From positions 7,474,501 through 7,538,500 of the forward strand of contig OY718805.1 in the NCBI GenBank assembly GCA_963070105.1: a stretch of DNA of 64,000 bases. The letters run 5' to 3'. A program made the translations under genes and the position numbers. The notes under the pieces were generated by a model. It saw nothing but the letters and a program-made list of their open reading frames with translations. It was not told the DNA's origin and did no database searches. Shown here one piece after another: positions 25,220-43,648 of this stretch; the stretch's first letter is position 1; the number at the start of each line of letters is the position of its first letter. This stretch comes from Litomosoides sigmodontis. Taxonomy: Eukaryota > Nematoda > Chromadorea > Rhabditida > Onchocercidae.

Positions 25220-28200
25220 CTGAAGAGGTTGATTGATTTTTTAATTGATTGCGTTGAATTGAACGTATGAGAGCTGAGAGATGCCTTCATTGGAAATTGA
25301 AGAAGAAAGGGTTGGGAGGTATGGTGTGATTACTGTCGTTATCAATGCCAAACTGTTCGATACCTATTGAACGTCGTGTGGGGCCTTCAACATTCATTTG
25401 GAACAAACATTTTTAAAGAAAAAAAAAAGAAGAGAGGAAGAAAGAAAGAAAGAAATGAAAAAAAGATTTGCATATATAAACAGAGAAGAAAAAGAGAGAG
25501 AGGGAGAGATATCGTAATTGAACATTAAAAGGAAATAATCGAAGACAGTAGTAACAACAAAAGAGGAATAAATAAAAATAAAAAAAAGAGGGGAGGAAGG
25601 GGGTGGCGGGGGGGGGGGGGGGAGGGAGGGGTGGGGTGGGAAGGGGGAAGGACGAAATGAAGTGGATACATACGGAAATGAACCTTTACAATTACCATTT
25701 TCATGCCGATAGGATAGACTGATAAAACAAAGGGAAAGAACGGGCCTCCTACTTCAAAGGCCACACACATACATGTGCACACACACACACAGACAGACAG
25801 ACAGGAAGACAGACTGATTTTGTAAATGGACAAATTTTAGTGAAGCCTTTTCCATTTCTAATTTCACAAAGGAATTATTACATGAAATATGATAAGAGAA
25901 AGAAAGAGGGAGAGAGAGAGGAAAAGGAAGGGGAAAATGAGGCGGGGAGAGGAGGGATGATATCTTTTAAAATGACAGGGAAATTTTTCATAAAATAAAA
26001 TTGTTTGTGCTAATGATAACTGAGTTGTATGAGTATGGAATACGATAAGCGCTTAAGCACTTCATCCATCCATCCCTTACTTTTTCTTTTTCTCTTTTCC
26101 AATCCCAAAAATCCTTGTGGAAGGAAGAGGTGAAGAGCATCAAGCTTATTATCAAAATGATGTGAAATCGGAAATGAACAGTGCAAGGAAATTTCCCTCT
26201 TATTGCAGACAGTCCGAGTAAGGGATAGAATGAAATCTCAGGTGTGATGTCACCGGTTGAAGAGGAGAAATTCTTCTTGCTCAAATTGAAACAGACAAAA
26301 TAATAAATCAGCGATGGAGGCACTTCTCTGAAGATGTGATGAGTTCTTTGCGCTTCATCTAATGGATTACAGCTGGAAGACTTTGAATAATCTAAGCTGT
26401 CAGGAAGTGATATTGCTACGCCCACGTCAAAGCATCATATCTCTTCAATTAAACCATTGAAATTAATAACTAGGAAGTTCCACGCACACACCTAGAATGA
26501 ATTATACTTTCTAAAAAGATACTTCTTACATATCAATTAAAGGAAGTTTACGGATCACTGGAATGATAATGAATTGAAAATGAATGAAGAGAAGAAGTGA
26601 AACTTCAATTCATTCAAAAGAAGCATAAATTTGTGATGATAAAAACTATGCAGAAATTTTGGTTTTCTTTTTTTTGTTTTTTTTAAATTGCAAATTGCTG
26701 CTTCCTCATGCTTCGTCACTCAACAGGTCTGAAGATACTGTTGCAAGAACTGAGTCATTTTATAAAATGAAAATTTCAAAGGACAAAAAAATTCAGGTGA
26801 AATTTTGGTGATTGCAGGGGAAAGAGAGAGAGAGAAAGAGAGCGAGCGAGCCAATACCTTTGCAAAGTTTCCGGAAGAGATGACAACAGGTATGCAGCAA
26901 TGTAACTTGACATGTATGGAATTGTACAAACGATTGATATTGCTATTTGATAAAATATTTTCATTTTCATTTCACTGAAGCGTTAAACTGTGATCTGTAA
27001 GAATTGCAAAAATTACTTCATAGCATTCATCGGACTCAAGTAGCAAAATATTCCGGATGGCCGCGACACATCTACGGTTTCATTCCTCATCGGCAGATAA
27101 TCGTTTACCGATTGACTTGATTTTTTCGAAATTTCATTAATTAATGAGTGTAACACACAAAGTAACTGTATGTTATGTATTGTTAATGTGAAAAAGAAAT
27201 TTTCATAGCGAACAACGATGAGATAGACGGACGATATTTGGAGAGTAATCACCGCGTTGATATTTCTGCACATTAATTATCACTGAATCCTAATGCACTG
27301 CTCATTTCCTCCTCTCTTCAAACTAAATTTGCATAATCTTCACACATATCCATTCATCTGGCAACTTCCAATCAAACGATTCCTTACACTTTACACTTAT
27401 GGACACGTAGCATACACACTTCATCTATTCACTCACACAGTACAAACTTCGTTTTTCTCTCCCACAAAAACACAATTTCAATTTTACGCATTTCGGTCGT
27501 CCGTAACACCACCAATTGTGGCAGCAATTGTTTATTTAACATTTAAGATGCATTTTGTTCCATCTGAAATACACTGAAACATTTGCATGGAACACTTCGG
27601 AGAAGGGCGACGTGTAATTAATTATGTGATCGTACCTTTTTTGTTGTGCCACACCAAAAGCAGTGAATTAAGTGGACAAATAACAACAATTTATTTGCTT
27701 TGGAAGCTTACAGGTAGTGAGAGTGAGACGCTAAGCACCGAAACATAAAAAGTGGTGGAGCAGAATTTTGCTCGTTTCATTTTCTCAAGCAATGATAGCA
27801 GAAGAAGCAAGCTATCCATCCATTCGTCCACGCTCACATCACGTACAGCGCGTAAAGGTATTATTAGCAGTAAGCTACACACGTAAATCTGTTAAGCCTT
27901 TGGATTTTGAGTATCTGTCTGATGGTGTGCACCAAATGATCGGAATATTTAACACTGTGCCTCTATTATCACCTTTTTATCATCGTCATCATCATCCCCA
28001 TCGTCATCAGCAACTTCATCATCGAATGTTACATGATCGGTGGTGTTGCAGTGTTGCAGGAAGAGAGTAGGGACAGAGTCAGGAAAACTGCATCGAAGCA
28101 ACTTCAAAGACACACCGTTGGGGGTGGTCGTTCTAGTTTCATTTTTGTTTTGAGGCGGAGCTGCAGCTTCCCTTTAATCATTTCATTCTTCGTCACCATC

Positions 28201-28602
28201 ATTCCCGCTTTCAATATACCCAGCCTGATATCACTCCTCAAGCTCATCATCATCACTCACTTACGCAACCTATTGCTACCGGAAGGAACGATACGAAAGG
28301 AAATACCGGTGAAATTCCAAATCCTCAATCATTCCACAACCCATTATACTGTTATCCCGTCCCTCTCTCTTTCCCTCTCTCTCTCTCCTCCTCGCTCTCT
28401 CTCTCTCTCCATCCTACAAATGATAGTGCTCCCAATTTGATGAACTTTTTCCAACAACGAATTCTATTTCCAATATTATTTTCGCTCATTTTGCAACACT
28501 CAATGTGCTGCCTTTTATTTTTCGCTTAAGCCGAATAGTCCTGTAAGCAACAAAAACCACCACTACCACTACCACTACTACCACTACTACTGCCTGCTCA
28601 TC

Positions 28603-31600
28603 ATGGACGAAAAGGAAAATAATCAAAGTTAGTCAGCAGGAAACTGCAACATTTTGCAACTCTGAACTATTTCACTAGTAATGTACTAACTAAGTACCAC
28701 TACTACTTGTAACAGTAACAGTAACAGTCAGTAACAGTACCTCTCACGAGCAAAGAAATGATTTCGGAGGCGTAACAAAAGTAGCTATAGGAATAATCAA
28801 TCTTATCATGAAATGTGTAAATTATATTGTGAGCATTTGAAAATCAATGAATGCGTCATACAATGATTTCATGCTAACTTGCTTTCTAAAAAATTAGAGT
28901 GAAATTTTACGTGCAAAATTCGAATATTTTCCACTCTCGTCTATCATAGTTATAAGTTTCTAGTCCATTCCTTCAATTATCTCATCAAATCTTACTAAAT
29001 TGATAGCAAAAAAAGCATCATTACTACTTACGTTTAGCTTTTTTAGAAAAACAAAGCTAACACTCCCATTGTTTCGGTGTAACATTTAAATTAATTTCAT
29101 TAAGATGAAAGGAAGCAAACTGCTTTCACTCTCTCATCACTTTACGATAATTACTAATGCTATATTACCTGATGCCTTGCTGTATCATTTATTTTTACAT
29201 CAACTAAGGAGGTAGAAGTTTCAGAAGCATAGAGTACTACCAGCACTGTTCGGAATCCCCGGCAGTAGTAAAACTCTATACGTGGGATGATTGCCAATCC
29301 GTGATACGGTATACAAAAATGTGAAACGTTTTTCCGGATTTAATGATCCTTTTGATCATTCATTTCCTTAAATCTGCAAACCCTAACTGCAATTGCGCAC
29401 TTTGAGAATTTTTAAAAGAGATTTAAAAGGAAAAAAAAACATTCTCAAGGGAAATATGAAATTGCGTTAAACATGAAGTTCACCTTTATAACTAATTTAT
29501 TTTCAAGCGTCTGTTCAGCTTTGACTTACGTGGTGTATAAAATTCAGTGCAAACAATAATTTCAATTTGATAAGCACCCAAAGTGCGAGCATAGCAAAGA
29601 TTCCGACTTATCTTGCATTCAGTAGTGTAGCAGCTGAATTTTGTCCCCAAAATAATAGAATGCTTAGTTTTACCGGATTTCTTCGTTTCGACGAATTTTT
29701 TTTTTTTTTTTTGCTTTTCTTTTTTCTTCCTCCTTCATCATAAATCATGCAATATCCAATGGCTGTAAGTGGAACGCTCAGGCTTTCCGCAGTTGAATAA
29801 GGTGATCCATAAATATCAACTAGCACTGTGCCGAGAATTTATGATCGGCCAATTCAAAACAAAGTTGATTTACATCTGTCACAACGGACTTTATTTTTTT
29901 TATTTTTTGCCAATGGCGGTCGGTTCCTTTGTCAAGTCCAACTCCATTTTACTCGTTGCTATGACCACAAAACTGAAAGGCACTACGTGCATTTGCATAG
30001 TGCAGAAAATGTGGTAAGATTGGAATTGCCATGTCATTTGCAAATTATCCTATCATTTTCCTTCATTGAAACTGACTGCAAGTGAGGGAATGGGAGAGGG
30101 GGGTGAGATGTACAGTTTGATGAAATTTCAAAATTGTATGTTTGCTGCATATTGCTAATTTCAATGTTAATGAATTTATGGAGGAGAAATCATCAAAACT
30201 CCAATCACATTTGCTTTATTTTTCAATTTTTCATTTCATTGCAAACTTTTTTCTTAGTCCTTTTTTTTTGCAAACATTAACAAGAAAGTATGAATAGCTG
30301 AATAAACTGAAATGAAACAGAATTTGAATTGTAACAAATCGTTTGAGCGTTTGAGCTGCCGGAAAAAATTCGTTTTTTTTTTTATTGGGATAAAATTGAA
30401 CAACGCATTTAAACTGAAAGATGAAACGTATGATTTGACGTCCCTCTTTCATTCTTATTTTGTTTGTAGCTGAAATGGGTGGTATGATTGAAGCGATGGC
30501 GAAGAAAAAAAAACAATTTGAACATTGTAACCTTTGCTTACATATGAAATTACAAGTGAAAAAATAAAATCAAAATTGAATACAAATCGTTCTTTTTTTG
30601 AATTCGATTGAATCGCTTATTTATGGCTGTCTGTAGAATTTTTTTTTTGTCCGCTTTTTTACGCAAATCTTTTGTTGGCGTGTTAATAGAAAACTACACA
30701 CATTGCATTATTATTCTGTAACAGTTGAGTGAATTTAAAATAAACTGTTAATTTCCCCTGCACTTAAAATGTAAAAATTTAAAAACAGTAATTGCAGCAG
30801 GTAGAATAGGTAGATAATTGATAGATGTCAGATATGTTAATGAATATTTTAAAGAAAACATACATTTTATTCAGCCAATTTAATAGATTTAAATTTTTGC
30901 TAAGAAAGGTACATCACTTCAGGTACATCACCAAGGAGTAGTGGAAATAGCAGTTCCGGTTGTTACTCATCGTGTAGCACACCGGAAGAGGTTGATGTTG
31001 TCGCTTTCACTCCTCGTCCACAACCGGTGAATGAAGATGACCAGAAGCGATATTTCTGTCAACGATGCCTCAATCACGCTGAGGAACATCCTCGAAAAGG
31101 GCACAAGCCTTTTTGCCAGCACGTTATCGACGTTTATTTTCGTTTTGCCCTTTCTAGCCTAACCTCTTCAATGGGGAAACTTTTTGAAATTTACATTGAA
31201 ACTATGGAACTGTGCAAGTCTCACTTCTCCATCACTTTCAACACTCTTTCCGCTCTCTTTACCGCCCCATGCAATGCGTGCACCATTCGTCGAATTCAAT
31301 TCCGAAATTCATATAATACTAAAAATTATTTACGTTTAACAATTCTCACATCTATGAACTCTTTTTTAAATGTAATTTTTCAAAAAAAAAAATCTATGAT
31401 CTTTTTAAAAAAAATGAAATTTTTTTTGGCTAATTTATAGTTTATTATGGAATTATCGCATTGTTCATTTATCAGTGTATCATATCATCCTCTGATATCA
31501 TTCACTTATCATTATCATATCATCCTGGTATAGCATATTCAAAAACATTCCTCATTACGCATTCATCAATTCTCTCTCTGTCATGTGCTATCTTCTTATC

Positions 31601-32467
31601 GGGAAATTTCTCAAATTTAAAAAATTACTTTCACAAACAAAAGAAGTAAATGAACAAATATTTTGTGAAATTCAATTTCACTTAAATGTAAATATGAATA
31701 ATTTTCATTCAGATATGCAAACTGTGAATGTGCCGACTGTCATATGGTGGAGGAGCGACGACGACTGAACAATATGTTAAGTTTGCGACGACTGGATCCC
31801 AATCATGCAGTAAATCGCTCAACAACGGGTAAGAAGATACGGGACCCGAAATGCGCATTGTGTTCCGCACATGGCAATAAACAACCGCTCAGAGGACACA
31901 AAAAAGCGCAATGTCCATTCTTGAAGTGTGGATGTCATTTGGTTCGTCGTCGTTTCGACCACCCATCTATCTCTTATACTGTTATTAGGAGCTGAATGCG
32001 GATGAATGAAAGAGAAGAGAAAGAGAAAGGGAAAGAGATAGAGAGAGAGAAAGAGAGAGAGGGAGGGAGAAAGTTAATTTCCAATTTAAAATTGCAATTT
32101 AAACAGTAACATTTAGTTTTCAAATTTACTTCATGAATTCTAATTAAAAATCGTGATGATGCAAAATTTGCAAAGATGAGATAAGAGAAGTCAAATTTTC
32201 AGTGTATATTGCAATTTAGATTACTGTGATTGAATTGAATTGTGCAAATTTTCCATTCCATTTTTCATTTTCTATTGCTTTTCTCAAATTTTGAATCATT
32301 TAGTGTTTAACATGTGGATTTGAAATGCGTTAAAAGACGATGAATTTAAAAATTACTTTTAGTGTGGTTTGGTTGAAAATCGTCGGACGCTAATGGCTCG
32401 TCAAATAAAACTACGACGAGATCAACAAAAGCAGCGGAAAGCTCAGCTCAGCACTTCTGGTGCTGCC

Positions 32468-32507
<40 letters not shown>

Positions 32508-33425
32508 AAACAACAACAACGACAGCAACAACAACAACAACAACAGCGATAATCACGACGACAACGACAACAACAAACACCGCCACAAACAGTTCAGTTA
32601 TGAGACATTCGAATTCGGAAACTGCGCAAGGTTTGCATGATTATTATTATTCATTAAGATCTATGTTACTGGTTTGAAATTTAAATGTCAAGCTTAATTA
32701 ATGCATTCTAAACTTCCCAATCAATACGGTGATGTATTCACTTCAGAGCGAATTACTGTACCAATTAATAATGGAAAAATAGAGGAACCGGTACGCGTAC
32801 CGCCGCTTCTACCAGTATTTCCAAAACCATCAATTATGGAGCCTAGACCACCGGTCCCAATTATCTTTCAGCCAACTGCAATATTACCAACACCACCACC
32901 ACCAATGTAAGTCTGCATGCAACCAGTCAAAAATGAACGGATAGAAAAAAAAATGGTTGACCATATCTATGAGAATAAAAGATGCCAAATTTCAACAAAT
33001 TCATTAACTTGCTTTCATCAAAAAGGAAAAAACAGACGACGAGTAAGCTTACGGTGGTTGAAGCATCTAGATCTAGACATGACCACGTATGTTGAATAAA
33101 TTAAAAAGTACAGAATTGATAAGTGTTATGATTGAACCCAAGTTATTTGTTATTCAAAAAAAAAAAATCTATTACCATTAAGATCGTTTTATAAAGTACA
33201 ATTCCACAAAAAGAATAAAAAAAAATATCGTAAACGCAAGCATACATCCGATCATTACTAACTCTTATTCGTTAACGTATTTTTTCCAGGTTTATTTCAC
33301 CAATGGATAATATCGATTTACGTCTTATGTCATTAAACTATCATCACATGATGAATCCAATACCGTTCCAGTTTGCTCCTATGCTACCGTACGCACCAAC
33401 ACTATCGTTTCTATCAGCACCTTAA
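28603..33425 (+). CDS. mab-3: MAB-3 / Doublesex-type transcription factor with two DM domains
   Basis: Nuclear DNA-binding protein of male sexual development. Six exons give 337 residues: 28603-28627, 30923-31118, 31713-31941, 32363-32630, 32747-32906, 33290-33425. DM domain 1 (about 51-98) has RYFCQRCLNH, PRKGHKPFC and CECADCHMVEERRRLNN; DM domain 2 (about 118-172) has DPKCALCSAHG, PLRGHKKAQC, CGCHLCGLVENRR and ARQIKLRRDQQ. All zinc-binding Cys and His positions are kept. Two adjacent DM domains are the hallmark of nematode MAB-3. A threonine-rich stretch (about 184-229) comes from an ACA repeat, followed by a proline-rich tail (VPPLLPVFPKP, LPTPPPPM). The intron inside DM1 needs a GC donor (CA|GCACGT) to keep the C-x4-C-x-C spacing. 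The first exon of eight codons (MDEKENNQ), 2.3 kb upstream, is the least certain part. Confidence 0.9.
32467..32575 (+). repeat. (ACA)n coding microsatellite in mab-3
   Basis: Imperfect ACA/CAA triplet repeat inside exon 4, read in the threonine frame, with AAA, GCA, ATA and ACG interruptions giving a few K, A, I and N residues. Its length is probably variable between individuals. Confidence 0.9.
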
Positions 33426-34161
33426 GAACTACACCTCTTATGTATTATTACTTCTAAACAACATGTTACCAGTATATACGAATTAGTTTTAGCATATAAA
33501 CGCACATGAACGACAGATTCTTCTGTAATAGTTCTTTAATCTTATCACACATCTTTTGCTTCAATGTTCTTTGGCCAGTTCATTTTATTGAACAATCTTC
33601 CAATTTACTTCTGATTTCTTTCAATTACGAAGAGAGATAGGCAACAGAATTTCCCTCATTCGAGTTCAACATTTCAAGAAACCATCCTAACATCAATAAA
33701 TGCATTAGCCTATCTCTTCTTCTTCCACTAAATTGCTTCTGTAAGAAATCGGGTAGAACTGGCCTCATCTCAGGCCAATAAACAAAGCAAGTTGCCCTAA
33801 TGCTTTTTATGACAACTAATATGTTGCCTTCAAAAACCACAAAGTATACCTTCAGAAAATTCTGATTTAATTGATTTTTTTTCTCAAAACAAAGCATCGG
33901 GCATCTCGCTTGAGATTATAAGTCCACAAATGTAAAATTAGTAGAGGTTACTCCATATTATTTTGCCTGACGTGCGCTAGCGTCTATAATATTACCTATT
34001 TGGTTTATCACTGATGATTCTTGTTGATGACGTCATTCCTTGTTTAGCATTTTAGAATTCGGAAACTCAGTTTCTCAACTTTTTTTTATTAATTCAATTT
34101 AACAATCTTTTTATGACAAATCGAAAGGTAATAAAACAGATTAGTATAGCGAATACAGAAA
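33426..34161. other. Intergenic between convergent genes
   Basis: It lies between the mab-3 and pno-1 stops. Plus-strand AATAAA at 33695-33700 may serve mab-3, and minus-strand AATAAA at 34084-34089 lies about 73 bases after the pno-1 stop. A 90-codon minus-strand frame at 33625-33897 has no recognisable feature. Confidence 0.6.
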
Positions 34162-36177
34162 TCACAAGCGTTCGCTTGCTCTACTTGCAAGATTTCGTAA
34201 ATTACCATATACTTTTGATGGTGGACTACCTAAAACATAATCTACATGTACATTAGTATTTACTTCAATATTTTGCAATTCAAAGTAAAACAAAGTAATT
34301 TTTTTGATGACTTGTTGATTGAATGGAATTTCTTATTTAAATACCACTCCATACATCATAACAAACGAAAATAATACTTTGCATTTCAAATGCTTTGCAA
34401 TTTTACCAAAATGTCAATACTTCGAAAAAAGAAAAAATACCCATAATCAAGGAAGAGATTGCATTCCTGGCTATCCGAATGTTTTGGTAAGCACCAAGCA
34501 GATGAATTTTGCTGTCAGCAAGGACAATGCGAGTCTGTAACAATTTAACTTATGTTGCAAAACAAATAATAGCAAAAATTCATACTGAGATATTAAAATC
34601 GACGCCCAAATTACAGCACTTCATTACTGCTTACACATCTCAATAAAATTACTGCAACCTTAGTTATGTTTTCAATCGTAAACTTAGTTCGCCCATCTTT
34701 CCCCGCAATTCGTCCGATGGCACGTGATAAGTGCTCTCCCTTCAGTGGCTTAACATCATTAATTTCAAAACTTTCTAGGAATAAATGATCCAGCCTGATA
34801 AGCGCCAATGCATCATCAACATCGAAACCCAAAACGAAAGCACGAATGAAATCCTCAGCCTGAAAATACAACTAGATAAAGTCGTATTTCGCAAAAAAAG
34901 AACTTGTCTAATTCAATACAACAATTGCATACGAAATAACCAGCCTTTTGCAAATGCGTTAGGTCATCGGTCTCACGGGATGTACGAATTTCCACATTTC
35001 GAGATTTCAAGTTAAACCTGCAAAAAATTTTGTGCTTTTCTATCAAAAAATGAAACACGGTTGTAAGAATTAAAATCATTCAATATTAAATTTCGATTCC
35101 GAAAACTGAGATATACATCTCTACAGTAAAGCAAATTAAAACCAAAACTTGAAAAAAATATGCACTATCATCCTAAGAAGATAAGAAATGCGAAAATTTT
35201 CTTAGCTAATATAAATAATGCAAAAATATCAGACATAAAAAAGTTGTATGAATAGTTAGGATCAGAATTACGATCGGAATACAAAATGCGCAACTTCTAC
35301 TTCTATGGAAAAGAAATAACAGAGACATAGAAGTACCTTATTTGCAGATGTAATTGTTTGACAACTGGTAACACAATTTTCGCCCAGTGCTCCTTCAGTG
35401 GTGAATAGCGATGTGGTGGTACTGGAACTTTACGCACTTCGGCATTTGTCATCTTCCTGTGTTTCTTGTAGCGTATTTGCTGTGTAACATCAATTTCATG
35501 TCCTTCCGATACCACCTGAACATCTTGACGATTTCTTTTCCTCCTTTGTACCTGAAGAACAATGAATAAATAAAAGTGAAATCTGAGTTTGAGTTTGTAC
35601 AAAATCATGAATGTAGGTTTTGCAAAATCAAATTCTGACAGAGCACCAAAACACGGTCTGCTGTTTAATGCAGTGAATTGAACCGAAAACAGACGAAATT
35701 TTTAAGAATTGGTCCGCCTGTTGTTTCTCATTATGCATAATCCGTTGCTTGATTAGTTATTACTTGATTAGTTATTTCCACATTGGTAAAAATTAGCGAC
35801 TCCAAGCAATAGTCGGTCAAGTCAAATTTGGCGTGAAGGAAAATTTTTTAGCACCCATAATAAGGGATGAAAAAACAAAAGGAACTTGATGTTTGAATTA
35901 AACGCCACCGGCTATCTAGAAATAGAATTATGTAACTTCGAAAAATTGATCTGTTGTTAGAGGAATACCATTTTCAATCACTCGACTACAAGGACGAATG
36001 TAATAGTAGTGGTCAGTGGAAACAAAGCAAATAAACGAAAGTGTTCAGGAGATACCATTCCCTGAGATCGATGCATCTTAACATACAAATTTAGGAAAAG
36101 AAAGATTAACAAATTACTTTTGGAGTACAAGTATTATTTACTTGTTGCACATAGCCCAAATATTTCTTTTTTTGATA

Positions 36178-36261
<84 letters not shown>

Positions 36262-37299
36262 GTATACAAAGATGTTAAACAAAGAACACAGTCAAAAGCT
36301 ACCGACCACTAGATCAAAAAAAATTTTTAATGGCATTTTTGCTATCTATTCGCCTGCATTAAAGGTCCACACGCAGAGGGAGAAAAAAAAGAGATAGAAA
36401 TGAAAAAGGGAATATTATATATGAGTGCTATTAGAGTTTGTGTCTATGTTTCAATGCGGTAGGTCTCCCTTCCCTATGATCTTTTCTTGTAGAACCAATT
36501 GCAAAAATATACCAAAAGCAATAAAATTTAACCAACGCCATTTTTATGCGATTGTTGGCGATAAAACGCAACAGTTGCGTCTATCGCCATCACAATGTGT
36601 TGTGTTGCGGAAAGTGCACTTTAGTAAAAAATGAAAAAATGAATCCTTCAAAGTGGACGTTCACTCCTTCACAGTGCAACAGGGACCATCCCATTCCACC
36701 TCTTTCATGTTATGTCATATTACTCAAGGTTAAGATTGCTAATAACTGTTCAAATTATAAATTTCACAACAAATTAAAGATTAAAACATTCCAGCTAAGG
36801 TACTTTAATAGATTTTTTCAGAAATATATCTGTCACACTTCTCCTTCTTACTTTAGCCAGTGTTTTCAACAATATACTTATCCTTGCTTTATCTACAAAT
36901 ACTAGCTAATTCATCATACTTTGCTTAAAAGAACAAATCAAGATACGCAAAGCAGTAAATTCTTTAAAAACCTTTAGATAATTTATTGTACTCAGGAGAT
37001 TACACATAAAAAATACCCACCCGCACATCAAACGACACTAAGAAAAAGCCGTGTTTGACTGAAAAATGCTACCGAATAAGGAAGTACGCTAAACTATAAA
37101 ATTTTAAAGCACTAATTTAAATTCATTAACAAAGCACGCTCACCACGCTAAATTGTTCTTCTGTCGATGTAATCTCTTTGCCTTGCACCTGGTCAGGCAA
37201 AGTGGCAAACTCCATCGGAAGTGTTTCTACTAAGTTTGGCATTTCATCGTCGTCGATCGCCTCTATCGGCAAATCAGCTTCAACAAGCGTTTCGTCCAT
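34162..37299 (-). CDS. pno-1: PNO1/Dim2, KH-domain ribosome assembly factor
   Basis: RNA-binding protein of the nucleolus and pre-40S particle that works next to Nob1 in 18S rRNA 3'-end maturation. Six exons give 268 residues: 37144-37299, 35337-35551, 34945-35017, 34659-34859, 34441-34534, 34162-34229. The N-terminus is acidic ([10 protein letters not shown]) and the rest follows the family closely: [99 protein letters not shown] and [10 protein letters not shown]. The divergent KH folds cover about 90-250. The intron at LQK/AEDF must use a GC donor (AAG|GCTGGT). The ATG lies shortly after TTTCAAG, a possible trans-splice acceptor, and the gene starts only 297 bp after the UTP13 stop. The second intron is about 1.6 kb and carries a TA microsatellite. 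Confidence 0.95.
36179..36258. repeat. (TA)n microsatellite in a pno-1 intron
   Basis: About 40 uninterrupted TA units in intron 1 of the pno-1 gene. Confidence 0.97.
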
Positions 37300-37595
37300 A
37301 ACAGCTTGAAATGAAAATAATATGAATTTCTCTTTCAATCCAAATTCGCACTTAATTTACATTCCCTTACGGATTTTGAAATTAATGCAGAAGGTATCAG
37401 ATAAAAATACAATAATCGTACCAAATACATACAAAGCCAACTACAATTTGTATTACAAAATTTTATTGAAAATGAACAACAGCTTAATGATTCCGCAAAT
37501 CAACATCAGCAGCATGACGTGTTTAAACAGATCAAATACAATGAAACAGCATTTTCAATAATTTCATTTCTTTATTATCAAGAATGCAACATGAT

Positions 37596-42439
<4,844 letters not shown>

Positions 42440-43029
42440 CCACTCTATAAAGCCAAAAAAATATATTCCGAGAAATATTATAGCAAGAAGCATCCAAAGA
42501 TACTATCACAAAATCGTTTGCCTTGAAAAGTAGGAAAAGATAAAAGACGGAATGAAATCAACCGAAATGACAATTTCAAGAGATTGCCAACAATAAGATT
42601 TGAAAATCCTTTACGGTATTCAAATAACACTTATTTTAATCACAAGCATCAACATTATTCATATAAAGATGTTGAGATATTGAGGGTGAAATTCTCCAAT
42701 AACTCAAAAAAAAAAAACAAAAACAAGTGAATTTTTCTTAACTTTAAAGTAAAAACTTTAACAAAAAAATTCTTAATAACTTGCTCAAAACTTGCTATGC
42801 GTCGCAATTTTATAGTCTAAAAATTAAGCACTGAATTTACAAAACTAAAAACATGAAACAATGAATAACGCGGGAAAGTACGTGGCAACTTACAGTTTCG
42901 ACCCCGCCTCGGATTACAGAAATAATGGGTCGTAAAATAATCTCAAGGAAAATCATTTTTTATAGCTCATATTGTAAATAACATTTCGTGGTCTATTTAA
43001 AAACAAGAATAACAAAGAAATTAACACAT
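42440..43029. other. Spacer between chp-1 stop and UTP13 start
   Basis: About 590 bases without coding signal. If the genes form an operon this is the intercistronic region. The UTP13 trans-splice acceptor candidate (GGCTTTATAG) ends at 42445. Confidence 0.55.
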
Positions 43030-43569
43030 TTAGTCAGTCTCTTCCTCAACGCTTTTTGTATCATACGTTAATCGTGGCCAGCTTGCTATATCTTCCTGTT
43101 TTAACACTAATTCCAGTTTTCTTTCACCAATTATTACCTGAAAAGACGATCTTGAAAGAGTAGATTTATAAAATACAGCTCATTAACTTAATTAAATAGT
43201 CGAGCGCAGAAAGAAAGAAAAATAAAATAACAAAAGTCACCTTCGATGCATCTACGTTGACTCTACCAAAAAGTTCATAATTCAGTTGTGTCTCTTTTGC
43301 ACCGAAACCATGTACGACTTTCACTTGAAGTATAAGGCCATTGCATTCCACCTTGCAGGATTCCGGCATAGCTCCCTTACAGTAAACATTCAGGTGGATG
43401 AAGCCGCCTCCACTAAACCAATCCTCACGAATTTTGTCTACCCGCTCCGTCTGAATACGCAAATAATATAAACTTTGAAAAATCACCAACAAATAAATAC
43501 AAATGACATGGTTTACTTCATTCATACAAATGACATGGTTTACTTCATTCATTTGAAATCGAATTACGT

Positions 43570-43648
<79 letters not shown>

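Noticed and set aside
25988..26425. 145-codon minus-strand open frame in the gene-poor region
   Set aside because: No recognisable motif, uneven composition and no splice partners or neighbouring coding signal; best seen as a chance frame.
28033..28440. 135-codon plus-strand frame just upstream of mab-3
   Set aside because: It runs through CT-rich low-complexity sequence and lacks any domain; the mab-3 exon 1 candidate lies in another frame.
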